From: CAYLZW01 sp964388085
GTDB lineage: Bacteria; Myxococcota; UBA727; CAYLZW01
Reading direction: 5' to 3'
DNA: 59,969 nucleotides
NCBI GenBank assembly: GCA_964388085.1
Contig: CAYLZW010000007.1
Location: forward strand, 1 to 59,969
The translations under genes were made by a program, and so were the position numbers. Under the pieces are notes generated by a model, which worked only from the letters and a program-made list of their open reading frames with translations, made no database searches and was not told the origin of the DNA. This document shows positions 24,048-32,853 of this stretch, in pieces; the stretch's first letter is position 1, and the number at the start of each line of letters is the position of its first letter.

Positions 24048-26170
24048 GCCAGGCTCCGCCCTGCGATTCCGGCCGCCGCAAGCGCGGCCGCCTGCGTCGA
24101 GGTGAGCACGTCGTCGAAGAACGCGACCTCGTCGAACGCCGTCTCGGCCGCCCCGTTGCCACCCTCGACGTCACCGTCCGAGGCCAATAACCGCCCGATG
24201 GCGGCGTGGGCCGCGCCGATTGGGATGCTGTCGGCGAGCACCCCAATCGACTCCCACAGTTCGACCGCCACCAGCGCTCCGTCGACGTAGACCTTCACCC
24301 GGTCTGTGCCGTCGCCGCTGTCGATGGCCCCGTTGTACGCGACGACGACGTGATGCCACGTGTTGTCCTGGATGGCTGCTGCGCCTGTCCGGACCGAACG
24401 AAATTGGCTCGGGCCCGACGTCAACTTGAAGAAGAACGCGCCGCGGACCTTGCCCTCAAACACGTCGAGCCACACCTGCCGCTGCGCGTCGGCAAAGGAC
24501 GCCTTCCCGAACAGGAACCTCCGCGTCGTCGTCGAGGCGCAGCGCACCCACATGGCGACGCTGAACGCTGCGTCAGCGGGCGTGATGTACTCGTTCAGCA
24601 CGTTTCCGAGGGCGAGATGGAAGTCGGTCCCCTGCAGCGCCTGGTTCACCTTGCCCGCGACGATCGCCCCGCCGACGATCGTCCCGTCGAGACCACCAAC
24701 CGAGTCAGACACAACCGCGCCGTCGACGTCGGCCGTGTCCATCGACCAGTAGGCCACCAGGCTCGCCAGCGTGACCGTGATGCTGAACGGCGCAGACGAC
24801 ACGGTACCGAATGAGTTGGTTGCCTCGACGACGACCTCGTACACGCCGAGCGCCGTAGGTGTACCGCCGATCTTTCCCGTGCTGGCGTGCAGCGACAGGC
24901 CAGCAGGGAGAGCGCCGGAAGCCAGCACGAAGCTCGTGCCATTCGTCGTCGGCGCGAGCGAGAACGCCACACCGAACGTCGCGGAGCCAGCTGGGTAGCT
25001 GACCTCGATGCTCGACTGCCCCTCGATTGAGATCGAGAAGGGCGCGCTGGTGGCGGCGCCTCCAGGACCGGACGCCTCGACGACGAGGTCCGAATACACG
25101 CCCGGTGTCGTCGGCGTGCCGCTAATAACGCCCGTGCCTGCGTCGAGCGCTAGCCCTGGCGGCAGCGTGCCGCTCGACACGCTGAACGCCGACCCGTTCG
25201 TGGCGGGGGCAAGCGCGAACGTTTCGTCAGCCTGGCCGGTCGCGTCTGCGTACGACACCGCCGCCGCCCACTCGAGGTCGGGCCCCTCGTCGAAGTTCGG
25301 CTGCTCGACGCGCACGCGCAGGAACTTCGTCACCGCGATCGGCACCTGCGTCATGGCGACCGACGACAGGCCGACCAGGTGCTCCGGGTACCAGGGCCGC
25401 ACGGCGCGGAAGAAGGTGTTCCGCATCGCCTCCATGCTCGCGGCGTAGGAGACGACGCGGATGTCGTCGAGGCGCCCGTCGAGCTGGTTCGCACCCGTCG
25501 AACCGTCGTACTCGCCCGCGACGACGAGCACCGCGTTCGAGCCGCCCGTCGGCAAGAGCACGTTCGTGAACAACTCGAAGTAGCGGGCGCCGGTGCGCTT
25601 GTCCCAGATGTGCACCTCGAGATCACACTTCGCCGGGTTGCGGTTGCTCGATGGCTTCCGCACGACGCCGAGCTTGTACGCGCGGCCCGTCTGAAGCCCG
25701 GCGGCGCTCGTGGTGTTGCTGACGTCGGTGCCGGATCCGGTCTCCCAGAACACGTTCAGCTCGTCGCCGACGACGCCTACGGCGAGCAGGGCGTTCTCCG
25801 CGGCGTCGTCGCTGTCGCGGTCGCCGCTCACCGAGACGAAGCGCTGCGTCCCTGTCACGCTGTCGATCTCGAACCAGAGCTCAAGCGTGAGCTGGTCGCC
25901 CCGGAAGGCCGCCTGCTGGCCGGAGTCGAGGAAGAACTCCTGCTGCTGCGTGCCGTCGAAGTCACGCGCGCCGTAGAGGCCCGCGGCGTCCGACGGCCAA
26001 AAGAGGCCCGGCGCGACGTCGCCGCCGCCGTTGATGGTGCTGCCGCTCGGCCCGCCGACGGCGTCCACCATCGGGTCCTCGTTGGCCTCCTCGTCGCAAC
26101 GGAGCAGGACGACGGTGTCATCCGCGATGAGCGGCACGGGGGCGTGAGCGGCGCCGAGAGCGCGCGCCAT
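24044..26170 (-). CDS. Tail fibre / receptor-binding candidate with LamG and Ig-like domains
   Basis: A 708-residue protein. Residues about 20-235 form a concanavalin/LamG-type domain (VVLLRCDEEANEDPMVDAVGG; LTLELWFEIDSV). Two putative-Ig (He_PIG) repeats follow (GTLPPGLALDAGTGVISGTP; GALPAGLSLHASTGKIGGTP). A second LamG domain lies at the C-terminus (LVAYWSMDTADVDGAVVSDS; DNTWHHVVVAYNGAID). LamG domains bind glycans, and this arrangement suits host recognition at the tail tip. Overlaps the downstream hub gene by four bases. Confidence 0.72.
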   Translation of the reverse strand: MARALGAAHAPVPLIADDTVVLLRCDEEANEDPMVDAVGGPSGSTINGGGDVAPGLFWPSDAAGLYGARDFDGTQQQEFFLDSGQQAAFRGDQLTLELWFEIDSVTGTQRFVSVSGDRDSDDAAENALLAVGVVGDELNVFWETGSGTDVSNTTSAAGLQTGRAYKLGVVRKPSSNRNPAKCDLEVHIWDKRTGARYFELFTNVLLPTGGSNAVLVVAGEYDGSTGANQLDGRLDDIRVVSYAASMEAMRNTFFRAVRPWYPEHLVGLSSVAMTQVPIAVTKFLRVRVEQPNFDEGPDLEWAAAVSYADATGQADETFALAPATNGSAFSVSSGTLPPGLALDAGTGVISGTPTTPGVYSDLVVEASGPGGAATSAPFSISIEGQSSIEVSYPAGSATFGVAFSLAPTTNGTSFVLASGALPAGLSLHASTGKIGGTPTALGVYEVVVEATNSFGTVSSAPFSITVTLASLVAYWSMDTADVDGAVVSDSVGGLDGTIVGGAIVAGKVNQALQGTDFHLALGNVLNEYITPADAAFSVAMWVRCASTTTRRFLFGKASFADAQRQVWLDVFEGKVRGAFFFKLTSGPSQFRSVRTGAAAIQDNTWHHVVVAYNGAIDSGDGTDRVKVYVDGALVAVELWESIGVLADSIPIGAAHAAIGRLLASDGDVEGGNGAAETAFDEVAFFDDVLTSTQAAALAAAGIAGRSLA

Positions 26171-26174
26171 CGGA

Positions 26175-26462
26175 CTACTCCTCCCCTTCGGCGCCGAGCT
26201 CCTTGTTCCAGCGCTTCCTGAGCCGCGCGAGCGCGCGCAGCTCGCCGTCGTTCTCGCGGCTCGGCTCCGACGCCGCGCGGTGCACGGCGGCGTCGTACTC
26301 CACCTGCAGGTCCTTGAGCGCGCGCCGCGCCATCCGACGCCATGCTCCCTGCCCGCGCGCCTTCTCGGCCTTCACGCGCTCGACCTGCGTTGCCAGCGCT
26401 CGACGGTGGTCTGCCACCTGTCGGCGCAGCTCCGCTACCTCGGCCTCGTCCTCGCGGGCCAT
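26175..26462 (-). CDS. Small coiled-coil tail-region protein
   Basis: A 95-residue, highly charged helical protein (EVAELRRQVADHRRALATQVERVKAEKARG). Its ATG overlaps the stop of the distal tail gene by one base. A trimerising stalk or accessory tail protein is possible. No family recognised. Confidence 0.6.
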   Translation of the reverse strand: MAREDEAEVAELRRQVADHRRALATQVERVKAEKARGQGAWRRMARRALKDLQVEYDAAVHRAASEPSRENDGELRALARLRKRWNKELGAEGEE

Positions 26463-27385
26463 CAGGGCACCTCGCGGAGCTCGAGCTCGAGCTCGTACGC
26501 GGCCGCCGTGAAGCCGTCGCCGTCCGGGTCGGCGCCGAGCTCGTCCCGACTCGTCTCGCGCGCGATGACGTTCGGCTCGTCGCGGACGCAGTCACCGCCC
26601 ATGCGCACCGCGGGGTGCGGCGTCATCGTGTTCGAGGCCGCCCAGCTCGCGATCGTCGAGACCCAGCCGTCGTCGAGCTCGAACGGGTAGAGAAACAGGT
26701 CGTCGTAGTTCTTCGCCGCGGCGACGCCGGCGAGCGTGTAGCCCGCGACGCCAAAGAAGCTCGGGCCGGTCTCGACGTTGATGACGTTGCCGAGCCCGTA
26801 GCTTCCGAGCACCCCGTCTCGATACTGTTTCACGCCGGTGGGGTCGGCCGCGTCGCCGCGTTCCACGTCGACGGCGCCCTTCACGATGTAGAAGTACCAA
26901 CCGTCCGACGGGACCGAGTCCGCGGTCACCGTGTGGTAGGCCCAAAACATGAGCGTCCAGCCGTGCGTAGTCGGCGCCCAGTCGCGGACCGTCATCGTGC
27001 GCACGCCAGAGACCGCGAAGAAGATGCCCGAGCCGAGGGACAGCGACGACGCGCCGCGCTTCTTCGTCGTGGTGTCGCGCGACATGGTGCCGGCCATCCA
27101 GTTGCCCATGCCCGTGTTCGAGAGCGCGTAGTCGGCGGACGCAAACCCCTTGCTCTCGAAGTTGAAGCCGTGACCCCAGGCCTCGAGCCACATCATGTAG
27201 AGGTCCGCGAGCGAGCCGCGGAGCACGGGCGTGCGGCAGGTCCAGCGACGGAGCCGGTTGGTGCGCACCTCGAACGGCGTGCCGTCCGCTGCCTCGACGT
27301 CGACGTCACCGTGCCGCCGCGGCACCTCGCGAAAGCTATTCTTGTAGATGGGGATCGGCAGCCCGTTCAGCGTGAGGAAACTCAA
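26462..27385 (-). CDS. Distal tail-like protein
   Basis: A 307-residue protein immediately after the tape measure gene in transcription order, with four bases of overlap, the usual position of the distal tail (Dit) protein that caps the tube. The N-terminal 90 residues (LTLNGLPIPIYKNSFREVPRR; TCRTPVLRGSLADLYMMWLEAWG) fit the tube-joining part. The middle contains a carbohydrate-binding/LamG-like insertion (GWTLMFWAYHTVTADS; DGWYFYIVKGAVDVE). Assignment is by position and composition. Confidence 0.6.
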   Translation of the reverse strand: MSFLTLNGLPIPIYKNSFREVPRRHGDVDVEAADGTPFEVRTNRLRRWTCRTPVLRGSLADLYMMWLEAWGHGFNFESKGFASADYALSNTGMGNWMAGTMSRDTTTKKRGASSLSLGSGIFFAVSGVRTMTVRDWAPTTHGWTLMFWAYHTVTADSVPSDGWYFYIVKGAVDVERGDAADPTGVKQYRDGVLGSYGLGNVINVETGPSFFGVAGYTLAGVAAAKNYDDLFLYPFELDDGWVSTIASWAASNTMTPHPAVRMGGDCVRDEPNVIARETSRDELGADPDGDGFTAAAYELELELREVP

Positions 27386-29553
27386 TTGCTCCTCCCCGGG
27401 TTGCTGTAGGGGCTGCTGTTTCGGTCGTGGCTGCGCCCGCGCCGCGCGAGGTTCTGGAGCTTTCGCTCCTCATTCGGCGGAGTGTTGTTCGCGTGGTACT
27501 CTTGGATGTTTACGACGAGGCCGGTCGACGCCATGCCCGGCGCGGCCGTGCCTCGAGAGGCGGCGAACTCGGCGCCGGCGATCCTGTAGCCGCTCGGGAG
27601 GTTGGTGAGCTCGCGCCCGACGTTGGCGAGCTTGCCGAGTTCAGTGGCGCCGTCCCGCAGACCCTCCATGAATCGCCGGCGCGCCTCGGCGGCTGCGCCG
27701 ATGTCCTCGCGCGACCGCCCCTCTTCGAACGACATGTCTCTGATCTTGCGCGCGCTGCTACGCATCGCCTCGACCTGCTCGCTCGTCGCACCGAAAAGCG
27801 GGCCGAGGGTGACGGCGGTCGCGATGAGCACGAGCGACAGCATCTTGAGCGACTCGAAGAAGAACTCCGCCATGCCCGTGTTGAGCAGCAGGGCCTCCGC
27901 GAACGGCTCAAGCGCAAGGATGAGCTCGCCGAACAGGTCATCCATGCGTTGCTGCGTTTCCGCCCACGCCTGCGACTTGGTGGTCAGCGCGAACACCGTC
28001 GCCGCGAGCGCCATCAGAGGGATCACCGCCAGCGTCAGGCCGGCCGTGAAGACGGTGAGCGGCACCGTGATGGGCGCGAAGAGGAGCCCGATCGCGAGGA
28101 GCACGCTCGCGGACTTGGCGAGGATGTCGAAGGTCTCGTTGAAGCCGCCGCCCGCCAGCGACATGACGGTCTCGACGACGTCGCTGATCCCCTGCCGGAT
28201 GATGTCCGTCTGCTGCCGCGCGAAGTCGAGCAGGCCGCCGCCGATGTCCATCGCGAAGCTGCTGCTGAACGACGAGAGCGCGTTCGCCGTGATGGCCGCG
28301 GTGTCGACGTGCGGCGTGGTTGCCGGGTCCTTCAGTTCGATCGTCTCGAGCTCGTCAGCCAGGAACCCAATGGCGCGGGAGAGAGAATCGAGTTCTCCTT
28401 GCGATGCGTAGCGCTCCTCCGTGGTGATCCTCGTGACGGTGACCGATGCCGGCTGTGGCGCCTGAGTAGATGGGGGCGCCGCAGACGAAGTCGGAGGAAC
28501 GACGCCCGTACCGAAGCGTTCAATGAAATTCGGGGCGTCCAGCGCGTTCGAGGTGAACGTCTGCGTTGGCAGCGTTATCGTCGGACGGTCAGCGCGCAGC
28601 GCGCTCAGCAGTTGCTCCCGCTTGGCGTCGTGGCGGTCTTGGGCTCCGATCAGTTGTCCGAGCCAGCTCGTCCTGATCATCTGTCCGAGCGCGGCTACCA
28701 CGCCGCCGCTCCCGGCGATCGCGTCGGCCAAGCGCTTCGCCTCCTTGGCGGTCGCGACCATCATCGGCATGAGCCCGCGGCCGAGCGCGTCCTTCGCGTT
28801 GTTGACGCTCGTGCTCATCTTCGAGAAAGCGTCGGAGTTCGTCTCGCCGAGCGCGGCCGCGCGCTCGAGCAGCGGCTCGCCCTTTCGGATCACCTCGTTG
28901 GTGAAGGCCTGCTTCTTCTGGACGTCGGTCAGCTGGCTGGCGACGAGGCCGAGCGACGCAGCATACCGATCGTTGGCCTCCTCGACGCTGACCATGATGC
29001 CGAGGTTGTCGAGGATGAGCTTCGACTGACGCGCGGTGCCGGTCACGATGCTGTCGAACATGAATTCAGCGCTCTGGCCGGTGGCCTTCGCGGCCGCGAG
29101 CGCGATGTTCGCGAGCTTGCCGAAGTCGTCCGCCGCGATGCCCATCACGTTGGCGAGGTTCGACTTCTTCACGAGCGTGGCGTCGTCGATGAGGCCGCGG
29201 GTGAGCGAGCGCATCTTCGACAGGCTGCCGCCCATGTTCTCGAACACCCGCCGCGCGTCCTCCGTCTGCGCGGCGGTCTGCGCGAGGTTGAAGGCACGGC
29301 GTGCCGTCTCGAGCGCGAGAAACCCGCCGACCATGCTCTTCAGCTTGCCGGCGAGCGCCTCGCTGGCCTTGCTCTGGTTCGTGAGCGCGGCGCTCTGGCG
29401 GTTCGTCGAAGACGTCGTGCGCTGAAGCGCCGCGTTCGTGTCGCGCGTCTGCTTCGTGAAGCGGCCGAGCGCGTCCCGCGCGCGGTTCGCCTCCGCCTCC
29501 CACTTCGATGCGTCCGCCTCATAGCGGGCGGTGACGGCGCCGACGTTGGTCAC
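27382..29553 (-). CDS. Tail tape measure protein
   Basis: A 723-residue protein whose length should set tail length (very roughly 0.1 micrometre at 0.15 nm per residue). It begins with a helical region (ARYEADASKWEAEANRARDALGRFTKQ) and has a Ser/Thr/Asn-rich segment, a Pro/Ala linker near 330-390, and a long hydrophobic region near 480-580 (VLLAIGLLFAPITVPLTVFTAGLTLAVIPLM), typical of tape measures whose membrane-active part helps DNA cross the host envelope. It follows the G/GT chaperone genes, as in lambda. Confidence 0.88.
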   Translation of the reverse strand: MTNVGAVTARYEADASKWEAEANRARDALGRFTKQTRDTNAALQRTTSSTNRQSAALTNQSKASEALAGKLKSMVGGFLALETARRAFNLAQTAAQTEDARRVFENMGGSLSKMRSLTRGLIDDATLVKKSNLANVMGIAADDFGKLANIALAAAKATGQSAEFMFDSIVTGTARQSKLILDNLGIMVSVEEANDRYAASLGLVASQLTDVQKKQAFTNEVIRKGEPLLERAAALGETNSDAFSKMSTSVNNAKDALGRGLMPMMVATAKEAKRLADAIAGSGGVVAALGQMIRTSWLGQLIGAQDRHDAKREQLLSALRADRPTITLPTQTFTSNALDAPNFIERFGTGVVPPTSSAAPPSTQAPQPASVTVTRITTEERYASQGELDSLSRAIGFLADELETIELKDPATTPHVDTAAITANALSSFSSSFAMDIGGGLLDFARQQTDIIRQGISDVVETVMSLAGGGFNETFDILAKSASVLLAIGLLFAPITVPLTVFTAGLTLAVIPLMALAATVFALTTKSQAWAETQQRMDDLFGELILALEPFAEALLLNTGMAEFFFESLKMLSLVLIATAVTLGPLFGATSEQVEAMRSSARKIRDMSFEEGRSREDIGAAAEARRRFMEGLRDGATELGKLANVGRELTNLPSGYRIAGAEFAASRGTAAPGMASTGLVVNIQEYHANNTPPNEERKLQNLARRGRSHDRNSSPYSNPGRSN

Positions 29554-29993
29554 TCGTCGTCCTCATCGTCATCGAGCGACGCGTCAAGGTCATCGGGATC
29601 GGGCAGGAGCGGCATGTACGCGTCGTCCTCCGCGCGCTCGACAGCCTGCCGACGACGCTCAGCGTCCTCGAGGTAGGCGGCGGACGTCGCGGACTCGAAC
29701 GGCACCTCGTCTCCCATGAGCTCGTCGGTGGTGACGCTGTCCTCGCTCCAGAGCGAGCGCATCGTCGACACCGGCCACGCAGCGAAGAACCGGACCCGCT
29801 CCCTCTCCTCCGCGGCGCGCCCCTGGATGAGCGCGCGCAGCTCGGCCGGCGTCAGCTTTCGGACGACGTCGACGGAGAGGTGGTAGCGGCCGGCGATCCA
29901 GAGGAGGCGGAGGCGCGGGTCTCGGGGAGGCCCGCCTGCTCTTCCCCCGGCTCCACCTCCTCGTTCTCGAGCTCGCCGAGCTCGCGAAAGACC
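29550..29993 (-). CDS. T part of tail chaperone GT (reached by -1 frameshift)
   Basis: This -1 frame is open from 29993 (just after an in-frame TGA at 29994-29996) to the stop at 29550. It reads LRLLWIAGRYHLSVDVVRKL, then a helical and acidic part ending DLDASLDDDEDDE, with nearly all codons ending in G or C. The first ATG (29771) would drop the conserved-looking WIAGRYHLS part, so the segment is better read as the C-terminal extension of the G protein. A candidate slip site GGGGGAA lies at 29942-29948. The tape measure gene overlaps its end by four bases. Confidence 0.7.
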   Translation of the reverse strand, partial: GLSRARRARERGGGAGGRAGGPPRDPRLRLLWIAGRYHLSVDVVRKLTPAELRALIQGRAAEERERVRFFAAWPVSTMRSLWSEDSVTTDELMGDEVPFESATSAAYLEDAERRRQAVERAEDDAYMPLLPDPDDLDASLDDDEDDE

Positions 29994-30289
29994 TCAATGA
30001 CGATCGGGCTCGCCTTCGCCTTCATCTCCTTGAACTTGTGGCGGCCGATCTTGTCGAAGAGTTTCGAGAGCTTCTTCCAGTTCACGCGCCGCCTATCCGT
30101 CGTGATGAACGACGCAAGGCAGATGGTGATCGCGAGGTAGCTGCCGCTCGCGAACGCCGAGCGCACGTCGTGGCCGAGCTTGTACTGGGCGAGCGTGTGG
30201 TCGGCCTGGGCGAGCGTGTCGCCGTCGATGGTCAGCGTGTAGACGTGGCCGTTGAGCTCGACCTCGTCGTCGTTGAGGACTTCCGCCAT
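29852..30289 (-). CDS. Tail assembly chaperone G
   Basis: A 145-residue protein (MAEVLNDDEVELNGHVYTLTIDG) between the tail tube gene and the tape measure gene, the place of lambda G. The folded part runs to about residue 115 (AITICLASFITTDRRRVNWKKLSKLF). The last 30 residues are low-complexity Ser/Ala/Thr. In the family, G and the frameshifted GT protein coat the tape measure and guide tube polymerisation. See the -1 frame entry for the GT extension. Confidence 0.78.
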   Translation of the reverse strand: MAEVLNDDEVELNGHVYTLTIDGDTLAQADHTLAQYKLGHDVRSAFASGSYLAITICLASFITTDRRRVNWKKLSKLFDKIGRHKFKEMKAKASPIVIEVFRELGELENEEVEPGEEQAGLPETRASASSGSPAATTSPSTSSES

Positions 30290-30304
30290 GGGACTCCCGG
30301 TTGG

Positions 30305-30724
30305 TTATGCCTGCGCGGTCGCGTTGATCGCGCCGGAGACGTAGAGGGTGCAGGAGGTCACCGCGAGGCCGCGCATCGGCGTCGAGGGCTTGAGCTCGAC
30401 GCTGCACTCGAAGAGATCTTGCGGCTTGGTGGTCCCGTCGCCGCGCTCGCGCACGCCGGCGTAGATCATCGAGCCGTCCGCCTCGGCGGTGCGGAGGATG
30501 TTCTGGCCGCCGTCGCTCCTGTCGGTGAAGAACTTGAAGGTGTAGCTGCGGTTGCCGTGCCCGGTCTTGTGCTTGTCGTTGTTGCCGTCGTCGTTGCTCG
30601 TCGAGTCGTGGCGGGCGCGGCTGCGCGTCCAATCGCCGTCCATGTGCCCGCCGACCGCCGCGGTGAGCGTGCTCGTGGTGCCGACCCAGATGGTGTTTTC
30701 GTTACCGAGAAAGGGCGTGACCAT
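30305..30724 (-). CDS. Major tail tube protein (candidate)
   Basis: A 139-residue beta-rich protein (GNRSYTFKFFTDRSDGG; PMRGLAVTSCTLYVSGAINAT) located directly before the chaperone genes, as tail tube genes are. It would form the hexameric rings of the tail tube. No sequence signature is decisive, so the call is positional. Confidence 0.65.
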   Translation of the reverse strand: MVTPFLGNENTIWVGTTSTLTAAVGGHMDGDWTRSRARHDSTSNDDGNNDKHKTGHGNRSYTFKFFTDRSDGGQNILRTAEADGSMIYAGVRERGDGTTKPQDLFECSVELKPSTPMRGLAVTSCTLYVSGAINATAQA

Positions 30725-30782
30725 GGATGGGCCTCCTGCCCGGCCATCGTCACCGCGGGTGAAGCTGCGGCGGTTGCCCCGC

Positions 30783-31010
30783 TCAGGGGATGAGCTTCGC
30801 GACGAACGCGAGCGCGACGCCGGCGAGGGCGAGGCTCCCTGCCAGGCCCCAGACCCAGCGCTCGAGCGACCGCACGCGCGTCTCCAGGTCCTGCACCTTC
30901 GCCTTCAGGCCCTGCCCTCGGGCCTCGGCGAGCTCCTCCTTGATGGCCGCGACGTCGCGCTGCAGGTCGTTCAACTTGTCCAGGACGGTCTGCAACTCGG
31001 TAGCGCTCAT
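30783..31010 (-). CDS. XhlA-like coiled-coil membrane protein
   Basis: A 75-residue protein. Residues 1-50 form a heptad coiled coil (LQTVLDKLNDLQRDVAAIKEEL; LKAKVQDLETRVRSLERW). One transmembrane helix follows (VWGLAGSLALAGVALAFVAKL). This is the layout of XhlA-type haemolysin/holin-associated proteins. It is oddly placed inside the tail genes rather than beside the endolysin. Confidence 0.6.
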   Translation of the reverse strand: MSATELQTVLDKLNDLQRDVAAIKEELAEARGQGLKAKVQDLETRVRSLERWVWGLAGSLALAGVALAFVAKLIP

Positions 31011-31044
31011 CCGGGCAGCGTCGCGCGCGGCAAAGCTGCGGGCG

Positions 31045-31326
31045 TCACCAGGCCGCGGCGCAGTCCTGACAGACGCGCTCGCCGCCGCTCACCTCGACGA
31101 TGCTCGCGCTCCCGCAGCTCGGGCACGCGCGCGGCGGAGGAGGCACCTGCGCCGGCGGTGGGCTCGAGGTCGGCTCAGCGTCGCGCCATTTGATGGTGAG
31201 CGCGCGCTCCTCGGCGTCGCCGGCCTCGAGGCGCACCACGATGAGCTCGCCGCTGACGATGCCCTCGAGGAGCGGCACCAGGACCGCGAGCGCGGCGTTT
31301 TCGGTCGGGCCTGTCGGCAGCGTCAT
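31045..31326 (-). CDS. Zinc-ribbon phage protein
   Basis: A 93-residue protein with a small N-terminal domain (LPLLEGIVSGELIVVRLEAGDAEE reduced to short beta strands), a Pro-rich linker, and a C-terminal zinc ribbon (CPSCGSAS ... CQDCAAAW). The ATG at 31326 overlaps the preceding stop (ATGA). No family recognised. Confidence 0.6.
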   Translation of the reverse strand: MTLPTGPTENAALAVLVPLLEGIVSGELIVVRLEAGDAEERALTIKWRDAEPTSSPPPAQVPPPPRACPSCGSASIVEVSGGERVCQDCAAAW

Positions 31327-31733
31327 CCGGGCACCCAGAGCGTGAGGTTCAGGCTGACGTAGTTCGGCTCGAGGATGACCGGGCCGTCGATGGCCCACAC
31401 GTCGAGGTACTCGGTACCGCTCACGCCCGTGAACGCGCCGGAGAGGTGGCTGGCGTCGTACAGCGCGCGCGCCCGGACCTTCGCCGCACCGAGCTCCGCC
31501 GCGGGGAAGCGGTCGAGGACCTGCATGTCGACCTCGCGCGCCTGGCCGCCGGCGTAGCGGTGCTGACGCTCGGTCACGAAGCGGACGACGGTCATGCGCT
31601 CGGTGATGAGCCCGCCGACCGGCTGCTCGACGTCGGGCCAGGTGTTCCGTCCGGCGCCCTCGATGTCGTAGTCGGCCGCGCGCAGAGCAGCGATCCGCGC
31701 CATCAGGTCGGCCTCGAAGTCGGGCGTGCTCAC
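31323..31733 (-). CDS. Tail terminator/minor tail-like protein
   Basis: A 136-residue alpha/beta protein (MARIAALRAADYDIEGAGRN; REVDMQVLDRFPAAELG; GPVILEPNYVSLNLTLWVPG) at the position of the tail terminator (lambda gpU-like), after the HK97 gp10-like gene. Overlaps both neighbours by four bases. Position supports the call; the sequence match is not decisive. Confidence 0.55.
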   Translation of the reverse strand: MSTPDFEADLMARIAALRAADYDIEGAGRNTWPDVEQPVGGLITERMTVVRFVTERQHRYAGGQAREVDMQVLDRFPAAELGAAKVRARALYDASHLSGAFTGVSGTEYLDVWAIDGPVILEPNYVSLNLTLWVPG

Positions 31734-32194
31734 GATCGCCTCCGTCCAGCGAGGCGGCCGCGGTTCAGTTGACGTCGTGGCGTGTGCGCCTGCGGCTTCT
31801 CGGGGTGCACGGCCGGGACCGTCTCGAGCGACACGCGGCCGGCGATGAGCGAGGGCAGCAGCTCTTCGATGCGGCGGTTCAGCGTCGACGTGCTCGCCGA
31901 GAAGGCGAGCTGCCAGAACTTCCGCTGCGTCGGGTGCGTCTCGTGGACCTTCGCAGCGTGCGCCGCGCTGAAGCCACCCTCGATCGGCATCTGGCGCTCG
32001 AGGTACTTGGAGTCGCGCAGCTCGCCGGTTTGCACGGGCGGTAGCGCGGCCGAGAGAGCCTCTCCGGCGACGATGAAGAGCGCCGCCTCATGCGCGGACT
32101 TGTGCACGCGCTTCGCCTCGTCGAGCGCCTCCTGGACGCGCTTGGCGCTCTCCTCGATTCCGACGATGGCGAGGTGCACGACGTCACCTCTCAC
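31730..32194 (-). CDS. HK97 gp10-like head-tail joining protein
   Basis: A 154-residue protein with HLAIVGIEESAKRVQEALDEAKRV, then the ALPPVQTGELRDSKYLERQ motif that recalls HK97 gp10/neck proteins (a loop before a Gly-Glu-Leu-Arg-Asp turn), and a basic tail. GTG at 32194 overlaps the preceding stop as GTGA; GTG 32179 is an alternative. It would connect the head completion ring and the tail. Confidence 0.65.
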   Translation of the reverse strand: MRGDVVHLAIVGIEESAKRVQEALDEAKRVHKSAHEAALFIVAGEALSAALPPVQTGELRDSKYLERQMPIEGGFSAAHAAKVHETHPTQRKFWQLAFSASTSTLNRRIEELLPSLIAGRVSLETVPAVHPEKPQAHTPRRQLNRGRLAGRRRS

Positions 32195-32850
32195 GCGCTC
32201 GCGATGCGCGCGTAGCTGTCGAGGACGCCCATGATCTCGGGCGGGATCGGCGTGCCGCCGAACGTCATGGTCGCGTTCTCGTAGGCCTTCTGCCGGAGGC
32301 GCAGGTCGACGCCGCGCGCGAGCCAGCGCGTGGTGACCATCTGCACGCACGCGTCCTCGAGGTCGTAGGGGAGCGTGCGGGTGGCCTCGAAGAAGTCGCC
32401 GTCCGCGTCTGCCGCCTGGGCGGGCGTCACGTAGCCGGCGGAGTAGGTCACCGTGAGCGTGCGTTCCTCGCTGCCCGGCACCGGCGAGCTCGTGAGACCC
32501 CCACGCGACCGAGCGGTCGAGGGCCAGCCGGCCGCGCGATAGACGTTGCCGACGTCCGCGTCGCGGAGCTCGTACTCGGCGGCGTCGATGGTCGTGCCGT
32601 CGTCCATGATCGAGGCGATGGAGAGGACCGGCGTGCGCTCGAGCAAGAGGAAGGCGCCGCCCTTCGGCGCGACGAGCTCGGCGATGGCGTCTTCGCGCTG
32701 GAAGGTGCGGCCGCAGTAGCGCTCGATGAGGTCGGACGCCGCGTTGATGTAGCGCTCAAGCCTCGCATCAACGACACCACCGTCCGTGGTGAGCGAGAGC
32801 TCATCCAGGACGGTGGCGAGGGTCGTGAGTGCGTTGGCCGCGAGGGTCAC
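32191..32850 (-). CDS. Head-tail connector (gp6-like)
   Basis: A 219-residue protein. The start VDARLERYINAASDLIERYCGRTFQRE is typical of phage gp6-type connectors (Phage_connect_1), followed by strands (GGAFLLLERTPVLSIASIMDDGT; LTVTYSAGYVTPAQ) and a C-terminal helix region (PYDLEDACVQMVTTRWLARG). It should form the adaptor ring below the portal. Confidence 0.78.
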   Translation of the reverse strand: MTLAANALTTLATVLDELSLTTDGGVVDARLERYINAASDLIERYCGRTFQREDAIAELVAPKGGAFLLLERTPVLSIASIMDDGTTIDAAEYELRDADVGNVYRAAGWPSTARSRGGLTSSPVPGSEERTLTVTYSAGYVTPAQAADADGDFFEATRTLPYDLEDACVQMVTTRWLARGVDLRLRQKAYENATMTFGGTPIPPEIMGVLDSYARIASA

Positions 32851-32853
32851 GGG

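Noticed and set aside
29659..29997. Pro/Arg-rich open frame in the +1 frame over the G gene.
   Set aside because: Composition is that of a shadow frame. The -1 frame has the better codon pattern and links to the downstream product.
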